DNA from: CAZYXZ01 sp964651395 | GTDB lineage: Bacteria; Actinomycetota; Actinomycetes; BP-191 | Reading direction: 5' to 3' | NCBI GenBank assembly: GCA_964651395.1 | Contig: CAZYXZ010000024.1 | Coordinates: forward strand, 1 to 38,129 | Length of the DNA stretch: 38,129 nt | Part shown: piece by piece, positions 12,374 through 20,449 of the stretch | Position numbering within the stretch: the stretch's first letter is position 1 | Layout of the letters: each line of letters opens with the position of its first letter | The notes under the pieces: model-generated | What the model was told of the DNA's origin: nothing | Database searches by the model: none | Seen by the model: the letters and a program-made list of their open reading frames with translations, nothing else | Position numbers and translations under genes: made by a program

Positions 12374-13911
12374 GGCTTATCCGTCCGATGCGGAACCGCT
12401 GCACCTGCGAGCACCTTGTTCACAGCATGCAGGAACGCCCGCGCCGAGGCCTCGACCACGTCGGTCGAGACGCCACGGGCGACGACCCGCTGGCCGTTGA
12501 CCTCGACGCCGACCGACACGTCGCCGACCGCGTCGGAGCCCTCGTCGACCGCCGCGACCTGGAAGGACAGCAGTCGCGCCTGCGCACCGGTCGCCTTGGC
12601 GACGGCGTTGCAGGCGGCATCGATCATGCCGTCACCGGTCGCCGACTCCTCGACCGACTCCTCACCCCGGGACAGCCGCACCGTCGCCTGCGGCGCGGTG
12701 TCCGTGCCACCCGCGACAGCCAGCCAGTCGAAGCTCCACGCGTCCTGGACGCCGGCCAGACCGGCCTCCTCGGTGACGAGGGCGTCGAGGTCGTTGTCGG
12801 TGATCTGGCTCTTGCGGTCGGCCAGCTCCTTGAACCGGGCGAACGCGCGCTCGATCTCCGCCTCGCTCAGGTTGTGGCCGAGCTTGCCGAGCGCGTCGAC
12901 GAACGCGTGCCGGCCGGAGTGCTTGCCCAGCACGATGGTCGAGCCGATCCGCCCGACGTCCTCCGGGTTCATGATCTCGTACGTCGTGCGCTCCATCAGC
13001 ACCCCGTGCTGGTGGATGCCGGACTCGTGCGAGAACGCGTTGGCGCCGACGACCGACTTGTTGGGCTGCACCGGGTAGCCGGCCAGCATCGAGACCAGCC
13101 GCGACGTGCGCATGATCTCCTGCGTCGCGATGCCGGTCGTGTAGCCGAGCGTCGGGTTGTGCGTCCGCAGCGCCATGACGACCTCTTCGAGCGCGGCGTT
13201 GCCGGCCCGCTCGCCGATGCCGTTGATGCACACCTCGACCTGCCGCGCGCCCGCCCGTACGGCGGCCAGCGAGTTGGCCGTCGCCAGACCGAGGTCGTTG
13301 TGGCAGTGCACGGACCAGATCACCTGGTCGGCGCCCGGCACGCGCTCGCGCAGCTCGTCGAGGATGCGGACGTACTCCTCCGGCATGACGAAGCCGACGG
13401 TGTCCGGCACGTTGATGGTCGTCGCGCCGTTCTCGATCGCCGCGGCGAACACGTCGATGAGGAACGGCAGCTCGGTGCGGGTCGCGTCCTCCGCGGAGAA
13501 CTCGACGTCGTCGCAGAGGCCGCGCGCCTGCGCCACCGCCCGGCGGGTCTCCTCCAGCACCTGGTCCGTGGTCATCCGCAGCTTCTTCTCGCGATGGATC
13601 GGCGAGGTGGAGATGAACGTGTGGATGCGCGGCCGCTCGGCCGCCTTGATCGCGTCCCAGGCGGTCGCGATGTCCTGCGGCCGCGTACGGCACAGCGCAG
13701 CGACGCTGGACCCCCGCACCGTCTCGGCGATCGCCTGGACGCCCTCGAAGTCCCCGGGGCTCGCGGCCGGGAAGCCGGCCTCGATGACGTCGACGCCGAG
13801 CCGGGCCAGCTGCTCGGCGATCTCGAGCTTCTCGGTGACGTTCAGCGCGATGCCGGGCGACTGCTCGCCGTCGCGCAGCGTGGTGTCGAAGATGGTGATG
13901 CGTTCGGTCAC
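12370..13911 (-). CDS. leuA: 2-isopropylmalate synthase, short type
   Basis: A 513-residue enzyme that condenses acetyl-CoA with 2-oxoisovalerate, the committing step of leucine synthesis. It opens with ITIFDTTLRDGEQSPGIALN, and has DVIEAGFPAASPGDFE, FISTSPIHREKKL, VPDTVGFVMPEEY, HCHNDLGLATANSLAAV and NGIGERAGNAALEEVVMAL. SHESGIHQHGVL and GKHSGRHAF lead into the C-terminal leucine-sensing domain. It is the roughly 510-residue form rather than the roughly 600-residue form of Streptomyces and Mycobacterium. The start is taken at GTG 13911 (VTERITIF), with GAGGAGA five to eight bases ahead; an ATG at 13935 has no Shine-Dalgarno. It overlaps leuB by 4 bp and is separated from serA by a 164-bp structured gap. 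Confidence 0.94.
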   Translation of the reverse strand: MTERITIFDTTLRDGEQSPGIALNVTEKLEIAEQLARLGVDVIEAGFPAASPGDFEGVQAIAETVRGSSVAALCRTRPQDIATAWDAIKAAERPRIHTFISTSPIHREKKLRMTTDQVLEETRRAVAQARGLCDDVEFSAEDATRTELPFLIDVFAAAIENGATTINVPDTVGFVMPEEYVRILDELRERVPGADQVIWSVHCHNDLGLATANSLAAVRAGARQVEVCINGIGERAGNAALEEVVMALRTHNPTLGYTTGIATQEIMRTSRLVSMLAGYPVQPNKSVVGANAFSHESGIHQHGVLMERTTYEIMNPEDVGRIGSTIVLGKHSGRHAFVDALGKLGHNLSEAEIERAFARFKELADRKSQITDNDLDALVTEEAGLAGVQDAWSFDWLAVAGGTDTAPQATVRLSRGEESVEESATGDGMIDAACNAVAKATGAQARLLSFQVAAVDEGSDAVGDVSVGVEVNGQRVVARGVSTDVVEASARAFLHAVNKVLAGAAVPHRTDKP

Positions 13912-14033
13912 GGGACTCTCCTCGTCCTCCGTCATGGGTGCGCAGCGCGACGCCACCGCGACGGGGTAGCTGCTCTAGGGAGCCCCGCCGCGGCCGCTAA
14001 GCAGGCGGCCGTAGAGGGCGTGGTTTTCGGGGC

Positions 14034-14072
14034 CCCCACGGCGGTGCGAGCGCAGCGAACAGCGTCGTGGGG
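14034..14072 (-). other. Hairpin in the serA-leuA gap
   Basis: CCCCACG and CGTGGGG (14072-14066 and 14040-14034) form a 7-bp stem just after the serA stop on the transcribed strand. A second possible stem, GGCCGC/GCGGCC, lies nearer leuA. There is no U-tract. The gap may hold a leucine-responsive RNA element, since leuA genes of many Actinobacteria carry a conserved leader pseudoknot, but I cannot recognise it here. Confidence 0.35.
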
Positions 14073-14075
14073 TTC

Positions 14076-15671
14076 TCATGACTCGTCCAGGTCGACGGTG
14101 CGGCCGGAGTGGGCGCCGATGGCGTCGACGATCTCGGCCACGACGGCCGGTGGGATCGGCGAGTCGACGGTGATGGCCATCATCGCGTCGCCGCCCTGCT
14201 CGTTGCGGCCGACCTGCATGTTCGCGATGTTCACCTGCGCCTGACCCAGGATGCCGCCGACCGTGCCGACGATGCCCGGCCGGTCGTGGTAGCGGAAGAA
14301 CGCGAGGTGTGCCGCGGGCGCGAGGTCGACGCCGAAGCCGTCCACCTCGGTCAGCTTCTCGATCATCTTCGGCCCGGACAGGGTGCCCGAGACGCTCACC
14401 GCCCCGCCCGCGACCAAGGTTCCCCTGAGCGTCAGCAGGTTGCGGTACTCCTCGCTCTCCGTCGTCGCGGTGAGCGCGAAGGTGACCCCACGCTGCTCGG
14501 CGAACAGCGGCGCGTTGACGTACGTGACCGGTTCCTCGACGACAGGTGCGAAGAGCCCCTTGAGCGCGGCCAGCTTGAGCACGTTGACGTCGTGCACCGC
14601 GATCTCGCCGCGCACCTCGACCTCGAGGTTGCTGACCAGCTCACCGGCCAGTCCGGTGAGGATGCGGCCCAGCTTCTCCACGAGCGGCAGGGCCGGGCGG
14701 ATCTCCTCCGCGATGACACCCGCCGCCTGCACGTTGACGGCATCCGGCACGAACTCGCCGGACAGCGCGAGCTTGACCGATCGCGCGACCGCCGTGCCCG
14801 CCTTGTCCTGCGCCTCGACGGTCGACGCGCCGAGGTGCGGGGTGACGACGACGTTGTCCAGTGCGAACAGCGGGCTGTCGGTGCACGGCTCGGTCGCGAA
14901 CACGTCGATGCCCGCGCCCCCGACCCGGCCCTCCTTGAGCGCCTGCGCGAGGGCGTGCTCGTCGACCAGCCCGCCGCGCGCGGCGTTGACCAGCAGGACG
15001 CCGGGCTTGGTCAGTCCGAGCTCGCGCTCGCCGATCAGGCCGAGCGTCTCGGGCGTCTTCGGCAGGTGGATCGAGATGACGTCGGACTCGCGGAGCACGT
15101 CGTCGAGCGGCAGCAGGCGCACGCCCATCTGTGCAGCCCGCCCGGCCGGGACGTACGGGTCGTACGCGACCAGCCGCATGCCGAGCCCGGACAGCCGCTG
15201 CGCGACGAGGACGCCGATCCGGCCGAGGCCGACGACGCCGGCCGTCTTGCCGGCCAGCTCCACGCCCGTGAACTTCGACCGCTGCCATGCGCCGGACTTG
15301 AGGCTCGCGTCCGCCGCGGGGATCCGGCGGGCCACCGCGAGCAGCAGCGCGACCGCGTGCTCGGCCGCGCTGACGATGTTGGACTGCGGTGCGTTGACCA
15401 CCATGACGCCGGCCGCCGTGGCCGCGGCGACGTCGACGTTGTCCAGGCCGATGCCCGCCCTAGCCACGACCTTCAGCCTCGGCGCCGCCGCCAGCGCCTC
15501 GGCGTCGATCTGCGTCGCGCTGCGGACGATGACCGCCTCGACGCCAGCCAGCGCGGCGAGCAGCTCGGCGCGGTTCGCGCCGTCGCACTCGCGCAGCTCG
15601 AAGTCCGCCGACAGCACCTCGAGGGCGCTGGGCGCGAGCGGCTCCGCCACGAGGACGGCTGGCTTGGTCAC
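14076..15671 (-). CDS. serA: D-3-phosphoglycerate dehydrogenase
   Basis: A 531-residue SerA of the long, actinobacterial type. It oxidises 3-phosphoglycerate with NAD+ in the first step of serine synthesis. Residues 1-100 and 285-320 form the substrate domain (ARAGIGLDNVDVAAA). The Rossmann domain between has the nucleotide loop VVGLGRIGVLVAQRL, LPKTPETLGLIGE, LLVNAARGGLVDE and the catalytic histidine in VVTPHLGAST. An intervening (ASB) domain and a C-terminal ACT domain follow (FRYHDRPGIVGTVGGILG), the usual serine-sensing module. The GTG start at 15671 gives the usual MTKPAVLVAEPLAPSA N-terminus. It lies 9 bp after ilvC, in the conserved actinobacterial ilvBNC-serA order. Confidence 0.96.
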   Translation of the reverse strand: MTKPAVLVAEPLAPSALEVLSADFELRECDGANRAELLAALAGVEAVIVRSATQIDAEALAAAPRLKVVARAGIGLDNVDVAAATAAGVMVVNAPQSNIVSAAEHAVALLLAVARRIPAADASLKSGAWQRSKFTGVELAGKTAGVVGLGRIGVLVAQRLSGLGMRLVAYDPYVPAGRAAQMGVRLLPLDDVLRESDVISIHLPKTPETLGLIGERELGLTKPGVLLVNAARGGLVDEHALAQALKEGRVGGAGIDVFATEPCTDSPLFALDNVVVTPHLGASTVEAQDKAGTAVARSVKLALSGEFVPDAVNVQAAGVIAEEIRPALPLVEKLGRILTGLAGELVSNLEVEVRGEIAVHDVNVLKLAALKGLFAPVVEEPVTYVNAPLFAEQRGVTFALTATTESEEYRNLLTLRGTLVAGGAVSVSGTLSGPKMIEKLTEVDGFGVDLAPAAHLAFFRYHDRPGIVGTVGGILGQAQVNIANMQVGRNEQGGDAMMAITVDSPIPPAVVAEIVDAIGAHSGRTVDLDES

Positions 15672-15680
15672 CGTCGGAAC

Positions 15681-16673
<993 letters not shown>

Positions 16674-16690
16674 TTCCGGTCCCCTGGTTC

Positions 16691-17221
16691 CTAGGCGGTC
16701 TTCTCGCCGCGCACCTCGCGCAGCGATCGGTCGGTGATGCTGCGGCTCCCGCGTCCCATCGCGACCATGCCGCTCTGGACCAGCTCACGGATTCCGTAGG
16801 GCTCGAGGACGCGGATCAGGGCGTCCAGCTTGTCCGAGTTCCCGGTGGCCTCGACGGTCACCGCGTCCGCGGCCACGTCGACCACCTTGGCGCGGAACAG
16901 CTGCACGACCTCGAGCACCTGCGAGCGCACCTGGGCGTCGGCGCGGACCTTCACGAGCACGATCTCACGCTGGACGCTCTGGGCGGCGTCGAGCTCGACC
17001 ACCTTGAGCACGTTCACCAGCTTGTTGAGCTGCTTCGTGACCTGCTCGAGCGGGAGGTCCTCGACGTTGACCACGATGGTCATGCGGGACACCTGCTCGT
17101 CCTCGGTGGGGCCCACCGCGAGCGAGTCGATGTTGAACCCGCGACGGGCGAACAGGCTGGCCACGCGGGCCAGCACGCCGGAGCGGTTCTCCACGAGAAC
17201 GGACAGCGTGTGGCGGCTCAT
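16691..17221 (-). CDS. ilvN: Acetolactate synthase small (regulatory) subunit
   Basis: A 176-residue regulatory subunit. Residues 1-75 are an ACT domain (MSRHTLSVLVENRSGVLARVASLFARRGFNIDSLAVGPTED), the site of valine feedback in this family. KQLNKLVNVLKVVELD and REIVLVKVRAD link to the C-terminal domain that activates IlvB, ending in GMVAMGRGSRS. The start is the ATG at 17221, two bases after the ilvB stop, so translation is coupled. The symbol ilvH is used for the same subunit in other systems. Confidence 0.96.
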   Translation of the reverse strand: MSRHTLSVLVENRSGVLARVASLFARRGFNIDSLAVGPTEDEQVSRMTIVVNVEDLPLEQVTKQLNKLVNVLKVVELDAAQSVQREIVLVKVRADAQVRSQVLEVVQLFRAKVVDVAADAVTVEATGNSDKLDALIRVLEPYGIRELVQSGMVAMGRGSRSITDRSLREVRGEKTA

Positions 17222-17223
17222 GG

Positions 17224-18951
17224 CTACACCCCCGCCGTGAACTCGGGGCGGGTGTCCCGCGCGACCTGGATGGTGTCGTTGGACTGCCCGGCGGCGACCA
17301 TGGGCCACACCTGCGCGTCCTGCCCGACCCGGAAGTCGACGACGACCGGGCGGTCGTCGATGGCGAGCGCCTTCTCGATGGTCATGTCGAGGTCGTCGGC
17401 GTTGTCGCAGCGGAACCCGGCACAGCCGTAGGCGTCGGCCAGCTTCACGAAGTCGGGCAGGAACTTCAGGTCGGTGTTCGAGTAGCGCTGGTCGTAGAAC
17501 AGCGTCTGCCACTGGCGCACCATGCCCAGCGCCCCGTTGTTGATGACCATGACCTTGATCGGGATGCCCTCGATGGCGCAGGTGACCAGCTCCTGGTTCG
17601 TCATCTGGAAGCAGCCGTCGCCGTCGATCGCGACCACCTGCTTGTCCGGGCAGCCCACCTTCGCGCCCATGGCCGCCGGGACGGCGTAGCCCATCGTCCC
17701 GAGCCCACCGGAGTTGAGCCACGTGTAGGGGTGCTCGAAGCCGATGAACTGGCTGGCCCACATCTGGTGCTGGCCGACCCCGCTGACATAGATCGTGTCC
17801 GGGCCGGCGATCGCGCCGATGCGCTGGATGACGCGCTGCGGGGCGAGCTCGCCCGGCGTGTCGGTCCAGCCGACCGGGTAGGTCTCGCGCATCCCGTTCA
17901 GCGTCGTCCACCAGCCGGCGTAGTCACCCTTGCGGCCCTCGGAGAACTCGGCCTGCACGGCGACGATGAGGTCGGCGATCACCTCGCGCGCGTCGCCGAC
18001 GATCGGCACGTCGGCCGTGCGGTTCTTGGAGATCTCCGCTGGGTCGACGTCGGCGTGGATGACCGCCGCGTTGGGGGCGAAGGTCGCGAGCTTGCCGGTG
18101 ACCCGGTCGTCGAAGCGGGCGCCGAGGCAGACCAGCAGGTCGGCCTGCTGGAAGGCGAGCACCGCGGCGACCGTGCCGTGCATGCCAGGCATGCCGAGGT
18201 GCTGCGGGTGGCTGTCCGGGAACGCGCCGCGCGCCATGAGCGTGGTGACGACCGGCATGCCGGTCATCTCGGCGAGCACCCGGAGCTCCTGGGCCGCGCG
18301 CGCCTTGAGGACGCCGCCGCCGACGTAGAGCACCGGGCGCTTCGCCTCGACCATGAGCCGGGCCGCCTCGCGCACCTGCTTGCCGTGCGGCTTGCCCGGC
18401 GGCCGGTAACCCGGCAGGTCGATGGTGTCCGTCCAGGCGTAGGGCGTCGTCGCCTGCAGGATGTCCTTGGGGATGTCGACGAGCACCGGGCCAGGGCGTC
18501 CCGTGCTCGCGATGTGGAACGCCTCGGCGAGCGTGCGCGGGATGTCCTCGGCGTGCTGGACCAGGTAGTTGTGCTTCGTGATCGGCATCGTGATGCCGCA
18601 GATATCCGCCTCCTGGAAGGCGTCGGTACCGATGGCCGAGCTGGGGACCTGGCCGGTGATCGCCACGATCGGCACGGAGTCCATGTAGGCGTCGGCGATC
18701 GGCGTCACGAGGTTCGTCGCGCCGGGACCGGACGTGGCGATGCAGACACCGACCTTGCCGGTCGCCTGCGCGTAGCCCTCGGCGGCATGCCCCGCCCCCT
18801 GCTCGTGCCGGACCAGGATGTGGCGGACCGAAGAGTCCATGAGCGGGTCGTACGCCGGCAGCACTGCCCCGCCCGGGATGCCGAACGCGACCTCGACGCC
18901 GAGCCGCTCCAGCGAGCGGACAAGCGACTGCGCTCCGGTGAGCTCTTCCAT
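17224..18951 (-). CDS. ilvB: Acetolactate synthase large subunit
   Basis: A 575-residue thiamine-diphosphate enzyme that makes acetolactate or acetohydroxybutyrate. VAFGIPGGAVLPAYD and HEQGAGHAAEGYAQATGKVG (catalytic Glu of HEQ) form the pyrimidine domain. The FAD-binding middle domain has TLMARGAFPDSHPQHLGMPGMHG and LGARFDDRVTG. The pyrophosphate domain has GDGCFQMTNQELVTCAIEG, the Mg2+/TPP motif. The start at 18951 (MEELTGAQSLVRSLE) has GAAGGAAG seven bases ahead. The upstream 160 bases hold a promoter, leader ORF and terminator, so expression is expected to fall when branched-chain aminoacyl-tRNAs are plentiful. The gene leads the ilvBNC-serA operon. Confidence 0.97.
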   Translation of the reverse strand: MEELTGAQSLVRSLERLGVEVAFGIPGGAVLPAYDPLMDSSVRHILVRHEQGAGHAAEGYAQATGKVGVCIATSGPGATNLVTPIADAYMDSVPIVAITGQVPSSAIGTDAFQEADICGITMPITKHNYLVQHAEDIPRTLAEAFHIASTGRPGPVLVDIPKDILQATTPYAWTDTIDLPGYRPPGKPHGKQVREAARLMVEAKRPVLYVGGGVLKARAAQELRVLAEMTGMPVVTTLMARGAFPDSHPQHLGMPGMHGTVAAVLAFQQADLLVCLGARFDDRVTGKLATFAPNAAVIHADVDPAEISKNRTADVPIVGDAREVIADLIVAVQAEFSEGRKGDYAGWWTTLNGMRETYPVGWTDTPGELAPQRVIQRIGAIAGPDTIYVSGVGQHQMWASQFIGFEHPYTWLNSGGLGTMGYAVPAAMGAKVGCPDKQVVAIDGDGCFQMTNQELVTCAIEGIPIKVMVINNGALGMVRQWQTLFYDQRYSNTDLKFLPDFVKLADAYGCAGFRCDNADDLDMTIEKALAIDDRPVVVDFRVGQDAQVWPMVAAGQSNDTIQVARDTRPEFTAGV

Positions 18952-18986
18952 CGGACTTCCTTCGTTCGTCGGGTGCCGTTCCCTAG

Positions 18987-19047
18987 AAAACAAAAGACCC
19001 CTCGTTTCCACGAAGGGTCAGCGCGCTGAGGAGGTGCGTCAGCGCGC
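18987..19047 (-). terminator. Attenuator structure in the ilvB leader
   Basis: After the leader ORF stop, GCGCGCTGA and TCAGCGCGC (19047-19039 and 19029-19021) form a perfect 9-bp hairpin whose loop reads CGCACCTCC. The terminator follows: GACCCTTCGT (19019-19010) pairs with ACGAGGGGTC (19005-18996) over 10 bp with one G-U pair and a 4-nt loop, then TTTTGTTTT (18995-18987). The first hairpin begins right at the leader's TAG. Confidence 0.85.
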
Positions 19048-19076
19048 TATACGAGTACCAGAATTCGGCGGGACAT
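19047..19076 (-). CDS. ilvB leader peptide MSRRILVLV
   Basis: A 9-codon ORF reading M-S-R-R-I-L-V-L-V-stop, with five consecutive branched-chain codons before TAG. This is the pattern described for ilvB leaders in Streptomyces, Mycobacterium and Corynebacterium. The ATG is 6 nt after the GATAGT -10 box, implying a leaderless start. Ribosome stalling at Ile/Leu/Val codons would set the fold of the two downstream hairpins. Confidence 0.85.
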   Translation of the reverse strand: MSRRILVLV

Positions 19077-19082
19077 GAGGCG

Positions 19083-19112
19083 ACTATCGCATGGACGCGC
19101 GGGCCGCGCCAA
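19083..19112 (-). promoter_or_regulatory. ilvB promoter
   Basis: TTGGCG (19112-19107) and GATAGT (19088-19083) on the minus strand are 18 bp apart, and GATAGT is followed by 6 nt and the leader ATG. The promoter lies in the gap after the preceding membrane-anchored protein gene, so the ilvBNC transcript starts here. Confidence 0.62.
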
Positions 19113-19133
19113 CTTTCCCGGATAACAACACGG

Positions 19134-20402
19134 TCACTGCTCCTGCGCGACGTCGGGTGAGGGCAGGCCGCGTGGCGCCAGGACCGTCACACCCCCGGGC
19201 ACGCGGTGGCCCCACAGGTAGCGCACTCCGTCGCGCTCGGTCTGGAAGGCGACGGCGACGTCCCGGGCGCCCGGCGTCTGGGCCTGGGCGAAGTCGCAGC
19301 CCATCCACATGGCGGTGGTCTCCACGGGAGTGGTCGTCCCCGCGCGGAACGTGCGGCGGACGAGTGCCGGCTTGCTGGCGACGTACTCCCAGCCACCGGT
19401 GACCCGGCCCCCGCGGCTGAGATAGGTCACCGGGCTCTCCGCCAGCGTGACGGTCACATCCCGGCTGGACCGGTTGGTGATGCTGGTTCGGACGTAGAAG
19501 CCCTCGTTGGGATCGATGGTCCCCAGCTGGTCCTCGGCCGGCACGATCCGGTGGAACGAGAGCGGCCCCAGCTCCAGCCCGTCCACGGGGGGCGTCTCCT
19601 GCACCAGCGGCTCGGCGAAGCACGGGCCGCCGTCCGGCTCGACCAACCACCCGAAGACCGCGCGCTCCGGTCCCCAGATGCCCGACTCCGTGATGAGCGC
19701 ACCGGACAGGTAGAACGAGACGTGCGGCAGCCGACCGCCGCCGCAGAGCTCCGAGGAGACCTGCACGCGGCGAACCAGCCGGCGCTCTCCCACGGCGATG
19801 GTGTGCGTCGTGGGCTGGGTCCAGCCGCCCGTGTCGGCGGCGGCGCCGCCCATGCGCACTGCCGAGTTGCTGGTGAGCAGACCGTCGCCGTACGCCTCGG
19901 TGCGCGGCGCCTCCGTCTCGGTGAACGTGACGGGAGCACTGCCCCGGTTGACGACGCTGATGTCGAGGCTCCAGGTCTGGCCCGGTGCGCGGACGGTCGA
20001 TGTGCCCGGCGTGATCTGGTTGACCACCACGAACCCGGCGGGACGTTCGCCCCGGGGGTAGAGCGCACTGGGGTGACCCGCCCCGCACTCGCGGAAGAAC
20101 GGCTCGTCCCGTTCGGGCCACCGGGCCTCGGCCGGATGCACGACCGCACGCGACGGCGTCGGCGACGCCGTCGGTTGTGGGGACTCGCTCGGCACCGGCG
20201 ACGGGTCGGCCACCTCCGGATCGCTCGCGGAGCTCGGGTCAGGCTCCGGCGTGGCCTGGTCGAGCGCAGTGAGCGTCGCGGGCTTCGCGTCGCCGTCGGG
20301 CACGAGGATGGCCGCGAGGACCAGGGCGAGGGCGGCGAGCAGGGCGACCAGGAGCCAGCAACGCGGGTTCCTCACCCGCATCCGGCTCGGCTGGTCCGTC
20401 AT
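19134..20402 (-). CDS. Membrane-anchored extracellular protein of unknown function
   Basis: A 422-residue protein with a short basic cytoplasmic start, one transmembrane or uncleaved signal segment (WLLVALLAALALVLAAILV, about residues 17-35), and a Pro/Ser/Thr/Glu-rich wall-spanning linker (residues 45-90). The outer domain, residues about 95-410, is beta-rich with repeated phrases such as TWSLDISVVNRGSAPVTFTE and YVRTSITNRSSRDVTVTL, resembling two immunoglobulin-like or DUF4232-type strands sets. No catalytic motif is seen; cysteines at FRECGAG, SSELCGG, GGPCFAE and MGCDFAQ may pair. It lies 47 bp downstream of ilvD on the same strand but is not part of the usual branched-chain gene order. 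Start ATG 20402; the Shine-Dalgarno is weak. Confidence 0.75.
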   Translation of the reverse strand: MTDQPSRMRVRNPRCWLLVALLAALALVLAAILVPDGDAKPATLTALDQATPEPDPSSASDPEVADPSPVPSESPQPTASPTPSRAVVHPAEARWPERDEPFFRECGAGHPSALYPRGERPAGFVVVNQITPGTSTVRAPGQTWSLDISVVNRGSAPVTFTETEAPRTEAYGDGLLTSNSAVRMGGAAADTGGWTQPTTHTIAVGERRLVRRVQVSSELCGGGRLPHVSFYLSGALITESGIWGPERAVFGWLVEPDGGPCFAEPLVQETPPVDGLELGPLSFHRIVPAEDQLGTIDPNEGFYVRTSITNRSSRDVTVTLAESPVTYLSRGGRVTGGWEYVASKPALVRRTFRAGTTTPVETTAMWMGCDFAQAQTPGARDVAVAFQTERDGVRYLWGHRVPGGVTVLAPRGLPSPDVAQEQ

Positions 20403-20449
20403 GCCTGTTCAACGCCGTGACCGACCGGCGCGTTGACACGGCTGCCGCG

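Noticed and set aside
13980..14082. A 34-codon ORF (MRTPRRCSLR...) overlapping the serA stop, considered as a leuA leader peptide
   Set aside because: It has few Leu codons, no terminator after it and no promoter ahead; nothing beyond chance supports it.
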